Of a DNA stretch of 64,000 nt, positions 21,975-34,218 are shown in pieces (positions within the stretch are counted from its first letter, which is position 1; every line of letters begins with the position of its first letter). The position numbers and the translations under genes were made by a program. A model generated the notes under the pieces. The model was given only the letters and a program-made list of their open reading frames with translations, searched no databases and was not told the origin of the DNA. This DNA is from Chrysemys picta bellii. Its lineage: Eukaryota > Chordata > Testudines > Emydidae. The stretch covers positions 30,769,011-30,833,010 of the forward strand of contig NC_088796.1 of the NCBI RefSeq assembly GCF_011386835.1, in the 5' to 3' direction.

Positions 21975-22320
21975 CAGGGGCGGCTCCAGGCACCAGTGCA
22001 CCAAGTGTGTGCCTGGGGCGGCAAGCTGCGGGGGGGCGGCCTGCCAGTCGCCGTGAGGGTGGCAGTCCAGCTGCCTTCGGCAGTGTGCCTGCGGGAGGTC
22101 CGCCAGTCCCGCGGTTTCAGGGGCAATTCGGCAGCAGGGGAGCTGAAGGCGCGGGATTGGCGGACCTCCCACAGGCATGCCACCGAATCCGCGTTACCAG
22201 TGGACCCCACCGCAGGCGCGCCACCGAATCCGCGTTACCAGTGGACCCCACCGCAGGCGCGCCACCGAAAGCTGCCTGACTGCCGTGCTTGGGACAGCAA
22301 AATACATACAGCCGCCCCTG
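21975..22320. mobile_element. hAT-type MITE with internal palindrome and tandem repeat
   Basis: 346 bp with perfect 11-bp terminal inverted repeats CAGGGGCGGCT...AGCCGCCCCTG and a perfect 8-bp TSD, CTCAGGCC, at 21967-21974 and 22321-22328. This is the hAT signature. Inside, GGGAGGTCCGCCAGTCCCGC (about 22093-22112) pairs with GCGGGATTGGCGGACCTCCC (about 22151-22170), making a strong stem. A 41-bp unit beginning CACCGAATCCGCGTTACC is repeated twice (22181-22221, 22222-22262) plus a partial third. GC-rich and non-coding; the open frames across it are incidental. Confidence 0.92.
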
Positions 22321-22328
22321 CTCAGGCC

Positions 22329-25300
22329 AGAGTTCTAGGAGCTAGCAAAATCCAACTAGGAGTGTTTTTTTATAATAGTCAGACAGGTTTTCAGTGGATA
22401 TTAATCTTAATTTATGGTATTTTCAAAGTGCATGTCACTGTGGCATCTAAGCACTGGACACCAAAAATAGAACTGAGCATGCCAAAAGTGACTATTCTTT
22501 CCCTCTCCCTATGTTCCCATTCCTCTTCTCCACTCCTCCTCCACCTACTTCCCTCGTGATTCTTCTGTCTTCTCTCCTCTTTCTCCCATAAGTCTTATGG
22601 TGAACCAGTCATAATGGAAGATGCTATTCCTGGGAGAAGACCTTATTGAAGAAGGGAGTCTGATATTTAGGCCTGAATTAGATCAGTTTCAGACTCCGTC
22701 TGAGTTGCTGAGGTGGTGAATTCAATAGCTGAGGTCAAGCTGCTAAGAATAGTATACTTCTTGGCCTTGAGAGCCTGATCCTGGGCCTGTCTAATTGCAG
22801 CATCCTTGTAGAAAATAGTTGCTTTATTAGCCTGTGGACAGATAGGTTGCTTCTACCAGGAACTGGTTCTAGCTCATTAACTTGTAGATTAGGCCACAAT
22901 GTAAATAAAACCTTTTTTTTTTATAGAGTATAATAGGCTTAGAAGGATTAGACTTTTGTCTGCAAGTGTAGGCAAACATTGACTTCACAGTACACACACA
23001 AACTAATGAAAAAATATTTCCATTGATGATAATCAAAATTTACAGATAGGCAAAGTAAGAAAAATGCTGCTTGAGAACATATCAGAGTTTGATTTAAGGA
23101 TATTTACTTTGCATATTTTGACATGTAATGTTGATAATTTCTGTTTTAAATCTTTAATGATGGTAGACATTCTGATTCAGAAAGGTAAATATTATTGTCT
23201 AACCCCTCATACCTTCCCACAACTGTGAACATTTAAGTTGATTTAAAAAAATAGATGTTATCCATCAAAATGATAAAAGTAGAAACCAAACTCTGCCAAG
23301 CCTAAGAATAACCCTTCTAAGTTGGCTAGGCCCGTATCTGAGTTTGCACTCCTGCTTCCAGCATCTGCAAGAAGTTATATGCCTTTTATAGCACTGCACG
23401 TGCAGTACAGTAGTAGATGGGTGAAGGGACAGAGATTGTGTTTACACCTCATTTGCACCTTCCTTTATTCTATGCAAAGCCTTGCACATCATTTTACATA
23501 AGTACAGAATTGAATCCATTATCTTTATAAGTAATTATCATGAAGGCAAGATATGGTTTGTGTAGTTTAAGGTCTAATATTATTGTGTTGATTATCTTGA
23601 TATGTGGTGGTCAGATTTTATGATAGAGGGCATTATAGTAAATACTGTACATGTACTTTTTTGTATGTGTGTGATTGTGTGTATGTATAATTTGTATTGT
23701 AAATATGTTTCCAAAATATCACTAAGGATTTAGAACCAGACCTTCAGCTGTTGCATACCAGTTTACGATCTGGCCCTTCATTTACAGAGTATATTAGTAG
23801 CTAAATTAAGATTTAGTATATATTGACTGAATTCTGGCACTATGTCTAATACATTATATTTGAAGAATCTGGGAAATTCTGGATCTTGCAGTGGTTGGAC
23901 TATTCTCTCTACAGGCTTGTTGTTTTATCTGACTGTTTGCTGAGGTCTAAGTCAGAGGGAGTTTACCTGTATAAGGGTATGAAGTGAGTCAGGAGTTCAG
24001 GATTTGACTAGTTAAAAGAAAAAGGAAGCCCTATTTGAGCAGAGACTTGTGATGAAAATTCAGAAAGGACTCCAAACTGCTATGTGATAATATTCTCCAA
24101 CTTCTGGTTTCCTTTCCTTTAATCTTTTCATCTCTTCTTTGCTGTAGTTCAGCTCCCATTCTTTTATATCCTTCCCAGTGAAATCAAAGTAAGAGTAATG
24201 TGTGATGTCAGGCAACTTTCCTTTTTTATGCAGCCCCATAGGAGTCTTTGTTCTTTAACAAAAGACTTTAAAAAAAAAAAATCAAATCCCCACATAAAAT
24301 GGGGAAAGGGAAGGAAATCCACAGACTGTCACTATCTTTTTGAAAACATATACTGGTGTTTATTAAAGACAATAAAACAATATCAAAAAGTTATCAGCTA
24401 AAGGAAATGACTGTACAATATAATGTTAATCATTTTTTAAATTCTGCCCATTCTATAACTGTAATGATTATGGAGGCGGCAAGCTGTGCCAGCAAGGGTA
24501 GGCTTCACCATCCAAAGAGACACTGCATGCTTCCCATTTGCCAAGGAGCTGAGTAAGGAATTATGCGTAATCCTTGTAGAGGCTCTTCCTTAAGGGGGTG
24601 CAATACGGTAGCACCCCCAATGTGGGCCAGCAGTCAGACATCACAAGCTGATTATTTCTGACAGGGAACAAAATGGCATAGGGACAGAAAATTCCTTATT
24701 TCCGTATTCATTCTGATACCTTGAGCACATCAAGGGCAGGGAATCCGATCTAGGTTTTTGAATGGATGTGAAGCAGCGGGTGCTTGTTGAGAGGAGAGGT
24801 GCTATGATGTGGGAAGGCAATTTCCCAAGTTAGAACATACATATTTTTCAATCCTCTTCCTTCAGTTTACTCCCTATTATTACTGGAGAAGCTTCTTTTC
24901 TTTGTTTAATTACCATATGAAGTCATTAGAGATTTCAGCCAAAACCAGTTTGTATTATGATCCCATTCCTTGGCAGAAATCTCAGCACAATACCTTTAAA
25001 CTGTACATCTGAAAATGAGCCCTTCTGAACATTTACTGTACCATATGTAAACATCATCTTGGGTTTCTAACAAGCTGTCCACAATCTGCGCTATGACTTC
25101 CAACTTCTTTTCCATTCAGCATGCATTTTTCTATAGCAGGCACAAGAAAGAAAGATAATCTGGCTCAAACAAACATATCTTCAGCTCACCATTTGTTCAG
25201 TCTCTTTATTGATATCTGGATGCTACACAGGCTTTTTATAAGACCTCACTGAAGGTCAGATTCTTCTATCCGTATTCCATCTGGTCAATACCACCTGGTT

Positions 25301-26081
25301 AGGCTGGTGCAAGCTGTTTTACTTCTGCTGTGGTAAGCTATGACCTACTAAAGTGCAAAGTTGCTTATCATGCAATAGACATTCGTATTTAACCAAGAAA
25401 TCATGGACTTTCTAATTATAGAAGGATAACCAAAATCAGGAACTAGCGTAAAAAGTTACTTTGACTACACTAAGTTTTTTCAAAGCTGCACATGCTGTAG
25501 AGAACTTCATTTGCAGACAAATACTGGCTAGTGGTAGGGGCCAGTAGGAACTGAATTATGCATTTAAGAGGGAAAAGAAAATCACAGCACCCTCAGCAAG
25601 TTGCTGATGAGAAAGGAGAGCTCAGCTTGTAGCATGCAAGTACATCAGTAAGACTTTTAGTGCAGGTGTGTGCAACTTAAAATAACACTAATGTTCTTTT
25701 ACACTGCTAAACACTCATCATATACAATGGCCGCATGCCTCATAAACTATAATATGCTCCCATATAGATTGTGTAAGCAGCTATACCTCATAACTATTTT
25801 GCTGCTGCTTGTGTAAAACATTCATAGCCTGTGTCCTCTCACCATTAATGGATAAGCCAAGCTACTGGTGCATAAATAAGAATAATTGCTAAGATAGCCA
25901 GGCAAAACATACATGAAGCGAGCTGAATCTCACATGCCGGAAAACATTTCAATCAGCTTGTTAACATAGTCAGCTCTATTATGGCAGACACTAGCCCTGA
26001 TTAGGCTATGTTGTTGAGTTTTATGGAGCTACTTTATAAGCAACAAAGAAAACGCGAACAAACATAAGAGCCAAAGAGAAG
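22329..26081. other. No gene seen; AT-rich sequence
   Basis: 3.7 kb with no long or domain-bearing frame on either strand and no repeat family I recognise. TG-rich patch at about 23655-23690. Confidence 0.45.
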
Positions 26082-26083
26082 TA

Positions 26084-26269
26084 CACCTCTACCCCGATAT
26101 AATGCGACCTGATATAACACAAATTTGGATATAACACAGTAAATCCGTGCTCTGGGGGGGCGGGGCTGTGCACTCCAGCGGATCAAAGTTCGATATAACA
26201 CGGTTTCACCTATAACACGGTAAGATTTTTTTTGTCTCCCGAGGACAGCGTTATATTGGGGTAGAGGTG
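26084..26269. mobile_element. Mariner/Tigger-like MITE, copy 1
   Basis: 186 bp between TA dinucleotides (26082-26083 and 26270-26271). Terminal inverted repeats CACCTCTACCCCGATATAA and TTATATTGGGGTAGAGGTG. It contains internal repeats of GATATAACAC. The TA target fits the Tc1/mariner superfamily. A reversed copy lies at 53441. Confidence 0.8.
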
Positions 26270-26328
26270 TACTAATATATCAGCCATTACACAGGGACTT
26301 AGTTTACCATTTCAATCCCTGACCCTAT

Positions 26329-26490
26329 GTGTCACAGTTCAGGGCATCTGCACCTGTATTCTCCCTCTGTAGTCCAGCAGGGCACCCACTCTCAGCTCCC
26401 ATCTCCTGAGCCCCCAGCTTTCTTGGGCAGAGATCGACACCTCTCTCCCTCCTGACCAGGGTTTTTCTAGGCTGCACACTTTCTGCAAGG
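26329..26490. mobile_element. Possible ERV LTR fragment
   Basis: Begins TGTGTCACAGTTCAGGGC and continues with the C-rich text of a turtle LTR (GTAGTCCAGCAGGGCACCC). It breaks off without a matching end. Identification is by resemblance only. Confidence 0.35.
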
Positions 26491-28490
26491 CAAATGGTCA
26501 ATTAAGGACCAATATTTAGGTAGGGTGTTATATTATTTTACTGAGATTCTTTCTCTGAGGCAATATGACATTCCATTCCTGCCTAGGCATTCACACTAAT
26601 TTGAAGATAGCAATAAAGAAGGACAGTTGATCACTTTTAGAAGATAATGCCAAAGAGGATAGTAAAGACTATAATGAAGACAAAGAGGAGGAGTCCAAAT
26701 TGATCCTTTAAACCACAGAAGATGGAGCAATGAATGTAGAAATAATCCAATAACAAAAGAGATCCAGAACATAGAAAGAGAGTAGATTTAATTTCTTGGG
26801 GAGACAATTAACAAAATGTTGGGAGCACTTTTTAAAAATAGAGTATTGCATTAGGAGTAACAGGTATAGAGCTACATACAGAATGCTATGCTTATTTAGG
26901 GCCAGATTCTGATCATAGAATCATAGAATTCTATCAACTGATGTACATGTTGAGTAGCATTTTCCACCACAAGTGGTCGTAATAAAAAACATGATACATT
27001 TTGTGTATGTGTCTAGTTAAAATTAGTGCAATGCATTACATGCTTAAGATGTATCATACCCTGCCAAACATTTTGCTTATTGTGCCCACCAAAATAACTC
27101 GTGTTTTATTGCTGAGCCATTCTGTAGCAATACCCTACAACATACATAGTGTCATGTGCAGTATGATCCGACAAAGTTTCATTACCATTTATGCCTAGAG
27201 TAATGTGATTTGTTATACATCTATGCATAATATTGAGCTGACACATTAATGTGAAAATACTTTGGATGACCTGTGAAGATGACAAGCCATTATTATATTT
27301 TTAGCAATTTTTTTAATGTTAATAAATGTCAAAAATGGTGTGAGGGGGTAGACAATGAAAGTAATATTGATTAGGCAATAAACTGCACTTAAATCTAATA
27401 GATGCTCGATCCCTTTTTAATGTAATTAACACCACAAATACCCAGCTCTAAAAGGAAAACCTGTGGCAGGTGCTGCATGTACACCTCTGAGCACATTATT
27501 CAGGAATTAATTGATTACAATGAGAAGATCTTGCATTAGCCTGAACACTGGTGTGTCAGACGTAATTGGTCATTGGAACTAATCATTTTGTAAACTAAGC
27601 TGTGCTGCTGCCCTACAGTCTCTCTCTTACATAGTTTGAGATCATGATTGATTAATTGACTATTTAGGATGTTCATTATCACAATGCTGGGTGATTCTCC
27701 CTTAGATATATTCCAGACCTGCGAAATTAAATGAACGTTTAGGATGCTCAGTATATTTTTCAGAGCACTGCCCATTGGGACATAGGGCAAATGTGTAATC
27801 CTAGACTCTTCTGAAGGTAATATTTACCAGCTGTACTATTCCTATGCATTTTACCAATTAATGAGACAAGTATTAAATGGCCAGAATGGTGTGTGTGTTG
27901 GCTTGAGCCATGTTCATGGAAAGTGGCTGAATCTCTTAAGCACAGTGCCTATACTTGTAACATGGCAATAATTTGACTCTTTGTACCTCCACCTTATACT
28001 GTATAGAGAATCATGTCCAATGAGGACAGTGACATAAATGGATATGTAATGATTCCACCTCAGCAAAATGTATTTGTCATGGAGAGTAAAATAGAGCAAT
28101 TAATCAGACTGCCCTTATAGGAAATCACTCTCATATTTGTTTTTGCTTGTACCACATGGAGCTTGCTTTAAGAAGCATTTCCCAGACTGTGCCCTAATCT
28201 GGCCAGGGAGGCGAATATGTAGCAGATTACTTTTTCAGCTCATAAAAAATACGTTTCTAATCCTCAATGCTATATTGTAGGCTGCCCAGAGAACTTGAAC
28301 CAAGCTTCAGTAACACTATCTATAAGATGGGGCCGGTGACTGATAGGGTTAATTAGCTGCAAAAGACCAGAAATTCTGAATTTTCTTCAGAATTTGGCAG
28401 AACAACCTATAATAGTAAAATATTCCTATTTTAATGGTGCTTCAGGAGTTCTTTACAACAGAAATTAAGGGTAGGGTTTTCAAAAGAGTC
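26491..28490. other. No gene seen; AT-rich, possibly conserved non-coding
   Basis: No transposon signature apart from CR1-tail-like TCATAGAATCATAGAATT at 26914-26931. Contains clusters of TAAT/ATTA words (TTAATTGATTACAATGAG, about 27507; TTGATTAATTGAC, about 27648). These are compatible with, but not proof of, a developmental enhancer. Confidence 0.3.
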
Positions 28491-28493
28491 TAA

Positions 28494-28793
28494 GGGCATG
28501 TCTATACTACCCGCCGGATCGGCGGGCAGCAATCGATCCAGCAGGGGTTGATTTATCACATCTAGTCTAGTCTAGACGCGATAAATCAACCCCCGAGTGC
28601 TCTCCCGTCGACTCCTGTACTCCTCCACCGCAAGAGGCAGAGGCAGAGTTGTCGGGGGAGCGGTAGCAGTCGACTCACCGCAGTGAAGATACCGCGGTGA
28701 GTAGATCTAAGTACGTAGACTTCAGCTACGTTATTCACGTAGCTGAAGTTGCGTAACTTAGATCGATCCCCCTCCCCCAATGTAGACTAGGCC
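28494..28793. mobile_element. PIF/Harbinger-like MITE with internal hairpins
   Basis: 300 bp flanked by TAA (28491-28493, 28794-28796). Ends GGGCATGTCTATACTACC and ATGTAGACTAGGCC form terminal inverted repeats. Inside are strong hairpins: GGGGTTGATTTATC against GATAAATCAACCCC, and ACTTCAGCTACGT against ACGTAGCTGAAGT. Non-coding. Same family as 48399-48694 (opposite orientation) and 1-33. Confidence 0.85.
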
Positions 28794-28849
28794 TAAGGGA
28801 GTTAGGCACCCAGCTCCAATCAGATTTCAGTGTCAGTTGAGTGACTGAG

Positions 28850-29035
28850 GGCCTGATTTTTAAAGGTATTTTGGTGTCTAAAATTAAGATAAGAGCCTAA
28901 TAGGTTCTTTTGAAAATCCTAGGTATCAAGCTTTTGAAAATCCCACTAGGTGCCTATCTGCTTCTTTAGGTGCCTAAATACCTTTGCAAATCTGGCCCTG
29001 ACTCCCTAAGGCCCCTTTGAAAATCCCAGGTCAAA
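28850..29035. repeat. Dispersed repeat with GCCTGATTTT / TTTGAAAATCC words
   Basis: Contains GGGCCTGATTTTTAAAGG, then several TTTTGAAAATCC and AGGTGCCTA words, as in a widespread sauropsid repeat. Similar phrases occur in the repeats at 38880 and 47256. Ends not resolved. Confidence 0.45.
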
Positions 29036-29660
29036 ATTACTCATGGTATAATGAAGGGGCAGAATCCCTCCCCTAGTTCTGATCCCTATGCACCATATGA
29101 AAAAATTCTAAGAAGTCTGTTAAATGAGAACTGAGTCCCCACTAATGCCAAAACCCAGGATCCAAATGTCAAGATAGCATAGCCTCTCTTAGGCTGTGGA
29201 AGAAACAGGATCATGTGGGAGCAAACAATCAAGCTGGTTATTTATTTCACTTATAAATGTTAAATAATCACCCATCTTTATATCAGTTAAAATCACTCCA
29301 CACTATAACAATATTTGAATGAGACACTATAGTGCACTGATTAATTAGTTCTCCTTAATATCCCCCAACAAAATAAAGATAAAAATAAAATGCCCCTTGC
29401 AGAAGCACCTCAGTAGTCTCCTTACCCTGAAAAACTTCACTCTACATCTTCCCCAAATAACTGAAAGGAAGTCCTTTGCAGCATGCCCAGAAAGATAACA
29501 CATCTGAACTGTGCTGGGCCATGGACTCTCATGGACCAAAATGAGAAGTGACTCCAGAGTTGGCAGACCCTCACAGAGAAGACCTACCAGTTGCTCACTC
29601 CTGTTAATATCACAACTATTGCAGTATGAACCTGTGTCATCTTTATGTAAATTTGGATTA
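29036..29660. other. No gene seen
   Basis: Unassigned sequence without domain-bearing frames. Confidence 0.4.
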
Positions 29661-29664
29661 TCTT

Positions 29665-30370
29665 CTGTGTCAGGGTGCACCACTCACTGCTTGCAGCATC
29701 TCCTGCTGGTCCCTCTGGGGATTAGCTCATTCAGTTGACACCCTTTTCTGGGGTTTGCACTCCACGCACTCTCTGTCCAGACTGCAGCCCCTCTCTCCAT
29801 CTCAGGAACTTCGGCATCCTCTCCATGACTCAACCTCCAGCTAGGTCATTCAATGTTCCCCCTTCCAGGGTTATAATTCCTCACAGTCTTTCCATTCACT
29901 GGCTTGGGGGCCTCCCCCAGTGGCTGGTAGGGGAACCTGAGCCCACCCTCTTCTCTGGGTTCCAGCACAGTGACCCTAAGCTCAGAAGTTCAGGCTTTCT
30001 CTCTCTACCCTCACTGCTCTTTCCCTGGGCTGCTTCCTACCACTGGCTCCCCTTTTCTTTCTTGGTCTGTCACTTCCCAAAGCGCCCTCTCTCTGCCCAG
30101 GGAGTGACTGCAGCCAACACACCCTGCAGTCTCCTACACTTCTACCCTTCTCCTGGGAACATCCATCCTTTCCTAGCAGCCCTCACTGCTTCCAATTTCC
30201 TGTCTTTATATGTCCTATCCAGCTCATTCCTCCACAGCTGGCTTCCCTTACTTACTCCACGGATTACTTGCCTACCTGATTCCCCTCAGCTGTGGCCTGT
30301 CTGATTAATTAGCCTCCTTCCTGGCCGTCATTAACCCTAGTGGCAAGTGGGGCGGGAGTACCCCATTATG
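29665..30370 (-). mobile_element. ERV-type LTR, antisense
   Basis: About 700 bp. The plus strand opens TGTCAGGGTGCACCACTCAC and closes GGGCGGGAGTACCCCATTATG, parallel to the LTR split by the PLE palindrome. On the minus strand an ATATAAAGAC TATA-like motif lies at about 30205-30215. C-rich throughout; its open frames are composition artefacts. TSD not found. Confidence 0.45.
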
Positions 30371-30413
30371 TCTGAATTGAAGTCAATAGAGTCACATGGT
30401 ATAAAACCTGTCT

Positions 30414-30560
30414 AAGGGCCTGTTCCTGCACCATTGAAATCAATGGAGTTTTGATACTGACTTCAGTGGGTGCAGGTTATGCTCTAAAGGCCCGAGCCAA
30501 GTCCAGTTAAATCAGCGGAAAGACTCTTGTTGACTTCAATAAGCTTCGGATCAGGCCTTC
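30414..30560. mobile_element. Palindromic MITE-like repeat
   Basis: Starts GGGCCTGTTCCTGCACC and ends TTCGGATCAGGCC, roughly inverted. CCATTGAAATCAATGG inside is a near-perfect palindrome. Resembles a common sauropsid DNA-transposon relic. Confidence 0.45.
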
Positions 30561-32214
30561 AGTGAGAGGAGAAGTAGGGTATCTGGGGTATACTGGTAGT
30601 ATTGGATAATGTTAAACATGTATAATATGAAATGGGGAATGTGGTGAAAGCTTTTTATGGGAAATTGGGCATATCCCATCCCCCATTTGTTTTTAAATAC
30701 CTAACATTTGGTTTAATGTGAGACATCCCAAAGGCAAAAATTTGCTCCTTAGAAGTATTTTTATGAGCACAAGTTATAGGTCATAAGAAATGTTTTAGCT
30801 ATATTATCCAGAGAGGTGGTGAATTTTATCAGAAACAGATAAATCATTCCAATTCTTTTTTCGGTTTTATGGAAGAATTTTAACAAGGGATGCCCATCAC
30901 GTCAATGATATATCCTCAGTTCTTGTCAATAGAACCCATTAAGGCGACTTTACAATTCATTTTTAACAATTCTTGGGTAGCTCAGATAATTAAATCTAAC
31001 AATGAACCAAGTTAGCATACCAAGAATATTATAGGTTAATATTCAAGATGCTTTATCTGCTCCCTTCCATCCAAAATCTAAAGGGAGAAACTGAACCACT
31101 TGCTAGAACTTTTAAAACTGCAATGAAAATCATCTAAGAAGATAAACTATCTTTAAATCATAAAATAGCTTATTTTCCTGCTGTCTTATCAGTTGCCACC
31201 ATAAAGTTATACAAAATGTGTGCAAGCTGAACTACTTATGGGAAGATGTTTACAGACCAGACGAAAAGCTTTTATACCTAATTTGTATAAAGCCAAATTT
31301 TCAAGGTGAGTGATTTTGGCTATGCAACTTGAAGTGACTTGGAATGACTACATGCACCAGCAGGTAGACAGAATATAAGCAAGAGCACAGAAATTACTCC
31401 TGCAAGATATAATTTCTACAGGGCCTATGGTACCTGAGAGCCTATTTGCCTGTCATAGAGCATTTGACTGAGAGAATCAGAAAACACCTTGTGTAAGGAA
31501 TTTACTTGACAAAATAAATGATATCACAGTATCTTTACAAAAGAATTCGCTATGACCGTCATTAAACAGATATGCTGGTCTTTTAAAGAATGCCATTCAT
31601 CTATCCTTGTGTCTGGAATACAACAAAATCTGGCTACACAAGTGAGAATCAGATGAGAAATAGCATAACACAAGCTACACACACAGTATGGAGAAGTTGC
31701 CTCGCAATATTCAGCATGAGTTATAGGAGTTTGACAGTGCAGTTACAGAGTGGATGGATTTCAGACTTCAGGTAGAAAGACATAATTCAAAAACATGAAG
31801 AAAAAAACAAAAAGGGTAGCAGGAGCCTATGAGGAGAGGACTCAGGCCTCTTCTCGTTTTTTTTTTTTTTTTTAAATGAGACTAATATTGTTTATTAAGA
31901 ATCATCATGGAAGAAGGTAAAACATGAACCATGAAGCAGAAGCAATATATTAATAAATGCTGTGTTTTTTCAACAAGGACCATTGGAAGTATTTAAAATT
32001 AATATTATTTAGCACTTTGAAATTGTAGAGATGTACATACATTAATACACAAAGTACTATTTGTGCTGTATAATATAGTGCTTTCATTTACAATGCTACA
32101 CAAATATTAAAGAAATATATACATAGGATCAGCCTTATAACAGTTTCAGCTTTAATTATGCAGAGACCTGCATTGCTACATAATTAAACAAAAAAGTGAC
32201 ACCAATGGGCCCTT
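30561..32214. other. No gene seen; AT-rich
   Basis: T-run at 31856-31874. No repeat family or coding frame recognised. Confidence 0.45.
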
Positions 32215-32695
32215 CCCTTTAAAAAAAAAAAAAAAAAAAAAAAAAAGTTTGAAGTGCTCCTAAGAGGTTTCCAGTATAAGTTTGGTAGACTTTTAGTTGA
32301 AATCCACTATGCTGCTGATTTTTACTAGTTTCTTAAGTGGACACTTAAGATATGTTCCAATGCAAATATATAGCAAAGCTATACAGAGCATAAATAGAGA
32401 AACATAAATTCAAATTGAAAACATTTTTCAGTTGTAAGAAACTTCCAGTGAAGCATTTGTAGTAAATGAAAAGGATAAATGTTTAAAACATGTGTATTAT
32501 GCTTTGATTGTGTCATTTTTGATTAGGGCTGATATTGTGGTGTATTTTGGATTAAAAATTCGATTTGTTTCTGTTATACATTAGCAGCTGATATGAAGAG
32601 AAATTTGCTAATTAGTTCATTTTGCCATGGGTAGAAATGCTAATTAGCTGGAAAAGTGTCTTCTAAATGCCAGCTCTATGAGCTCACTAAAATCC
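32215..32695. repeat. Duplicated segment, copy 1 (empty site for the PLE)
   Basis: Begins with a 27-base A-run, then TTTGAAGTGCTCCTAAGAGG. The text matches 33207-33308 and then 34221-34493, where the two halves are separated by a PLE. Visible differences are substitutions and small indels, of the order of one in ten to fifteen bases. Bases 32329-32424 have no counterpart in copy 2. Confidence 0.82.
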
Positions 32696-33203
32696 ATTGT
32701 CTGTCCATACCGAAAGAAGGAAAGGAGACATTTGACATGGGTTTAATCAGGCCGCAACTTTAGTATTAGATGTCTGGGACTACCTGGCAGACAACAGTGT
32801 ACAGTGCAGGTAACCCCATGTTTATTCTGTAATTATCCATAAAAGTCCCTTTTACCAATTCCCCCTCTTTTTCCATCCAGGTCCCTCCAGCAAATCCATT
32901 GCCAGGACCTTACCATCCATCCCCCCTTGTAGGAGGGATAAGGTGGGCTATAAGAATGGGGGGTTGGCTCCCAGCCATACCAGTCATAGGAGTCCACAAC
33001 CATCCTTTTTCAAGCCATTTATCCGGTCACTGTATACCTTTCCTATGGAGTACCTGCACTGGACATGAACAGAGCCCACTTGAACCCACTGTAGGGAAGG
33101 TGAAAAAACCTAAGCCAATCTGGCGGTAAGGGAAAAATTCCTTCCCAGCTCTGCTAAAAAAGGGGTGGTTAGCGTAATGCCCACAGCAGGTCTTGACCAA
33201 ACT
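32696..33203. repeat. Unidentified dispersed repeat, copy 2
   Basis: Matches 17129-17755 in the same order and orientation, about 120 bp shorter in the middle. It sits exactly between the two copies of the duplicated segment. Confidence 0.7.
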
Positions 33204-33393
33204 TTCCTTTAAAAAAAAAAAAAAAGCTTGAAGTGCTCCTAAGAGGTTTCCAGTTCAAGTCTGGTAGATTTTTATATGAAATCCACTATACTACTGATTT
33301 TTACTAGGTTTCAGAGTAGCAGCCGTGTTAGTCTGTATCCGCAAAAAGAACAGGAGTACTTGTGGCACCTTAGAGACTAACAAATTTATTAGA

Positions 33394-33433
33394 GCATAAG
33401 CTTTCGTGGAGTACAGCCCACTTCTTCAGATGC
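33394..33433 (-). ncRNA. Hammerhead-ribozyme-like motif with intact core boxes
   Basis: On the minus strand: GCAT-CTGAAGA-A, a GTGGG...TCCAC stem-loop, GAAAGCT-T-ATGC. Both conserved boxes (CUGANGA and GAA) are present. GCAU/AUGC can form stem I, and AGCU is self-complementary, so stem III would have to form between two copies, as in known short-stem dimeric hammerheads. The A before stem II is an extra base. Known PLEs of other animals carry hammerheads in their terminal repeats. Activity is unproven. Confidence 0.45.
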
Positions 33434-33627
33434 ATATAGAGTGGAATAAATATTGAGGAATATATATATACACACATACAGAGAGCATAAACAGGTGGGA
33501 GTTGTCTTACCAACTCTGAGAGGCCAATTAAGTAAGAGGGGAAAAAAACTTTTGAAGTGATAATCAAGATAGCCCAGTACAGACAGTTTGATAAGAAGTG
33601 TGAGAATACTTACAAGGGGAGATAGAT

Positions 33628-34218
33628 TCAATGTTTGTAATGGCTCAGCCATTCCCAGTCCTTATTCAATCCTGAGTTGATTGTGTCTAGTTTGCATATC
33701 AATTCCAGCTCAGCAGTCTCTCGTTGGAGTCTGTTTTTGAAGTTTTTCTGTTGTAATATAGCCACCCGCAGGTCTGTCATTGAATGACCAGACAGGTTAA
33801 AGTGTTCTCCCACTGGTTTTTGAGTATTATGATTCCTGATGTCAGATTTGTGTCCATTAATTCTTTTGCGTAGAGACTGTCCGGTTTGGCCAATGTATAT
33901 GGCAGAGGGGCATTGCTGGCACATGATGGTATATATCACATTGGTAGATGTGCAGGTGAATGAGCCCCTGATGGTATGGCTGATGTGATTAGGTCCTATG
34001 ATGATGTCACTTGAATAGATATGTGGACAGAGTTGGCATCGGGCTTTGTTACAAGGATAGGTTCCTGGGTCAGTGGTTTTGTTCAGTGATGTGTGGTTGC
34101 TGGTGAGTATTTGCTTTAGGTTGGGGGGTTGTCTGTAAGCGAGGACAGGTCTGTCTCCCAAGATCTGTGAGAGTAAAGGATCATCTTTCAGGATAGGTTG
34201 TAGATCTCTGATGATGCG
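33628..34218 (-). pseudogene. PLE GIY-YIG endonuclease fragment
   Basis: Open on the minus strand from the truncation point at about 34218 to a stop at 33628-33630, at least 177 residues. It shows the cysteine cluster CNKARCQLCPH and GIY-YIG core NVIYTI...IYIGQTG followed by RKRINGHK. No RT region remains. No frameshift or stop is visible inside, which suggests a fairly young insertion even though only the C-terminal domain was copied. Confidence 0.85.

Noticed and set aside
22181..22275. A CRISPR-like array
   Set aside because: The 41-bp units abut without spacers and lie inside a hAT MITE in vertebrate DNA.
21996..22559. A 187-codon gene across the hAT MITE
   Set aside because: It runs from the GC-rich MITE through its right TSD into unrelated flank; the repeats inside explain the open frame.
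29735..30304. A 189-codon host gene
   Set aside because: The frame is driven by C-rich LTR sequence. No domain is visible and the LTR relationship explains it.
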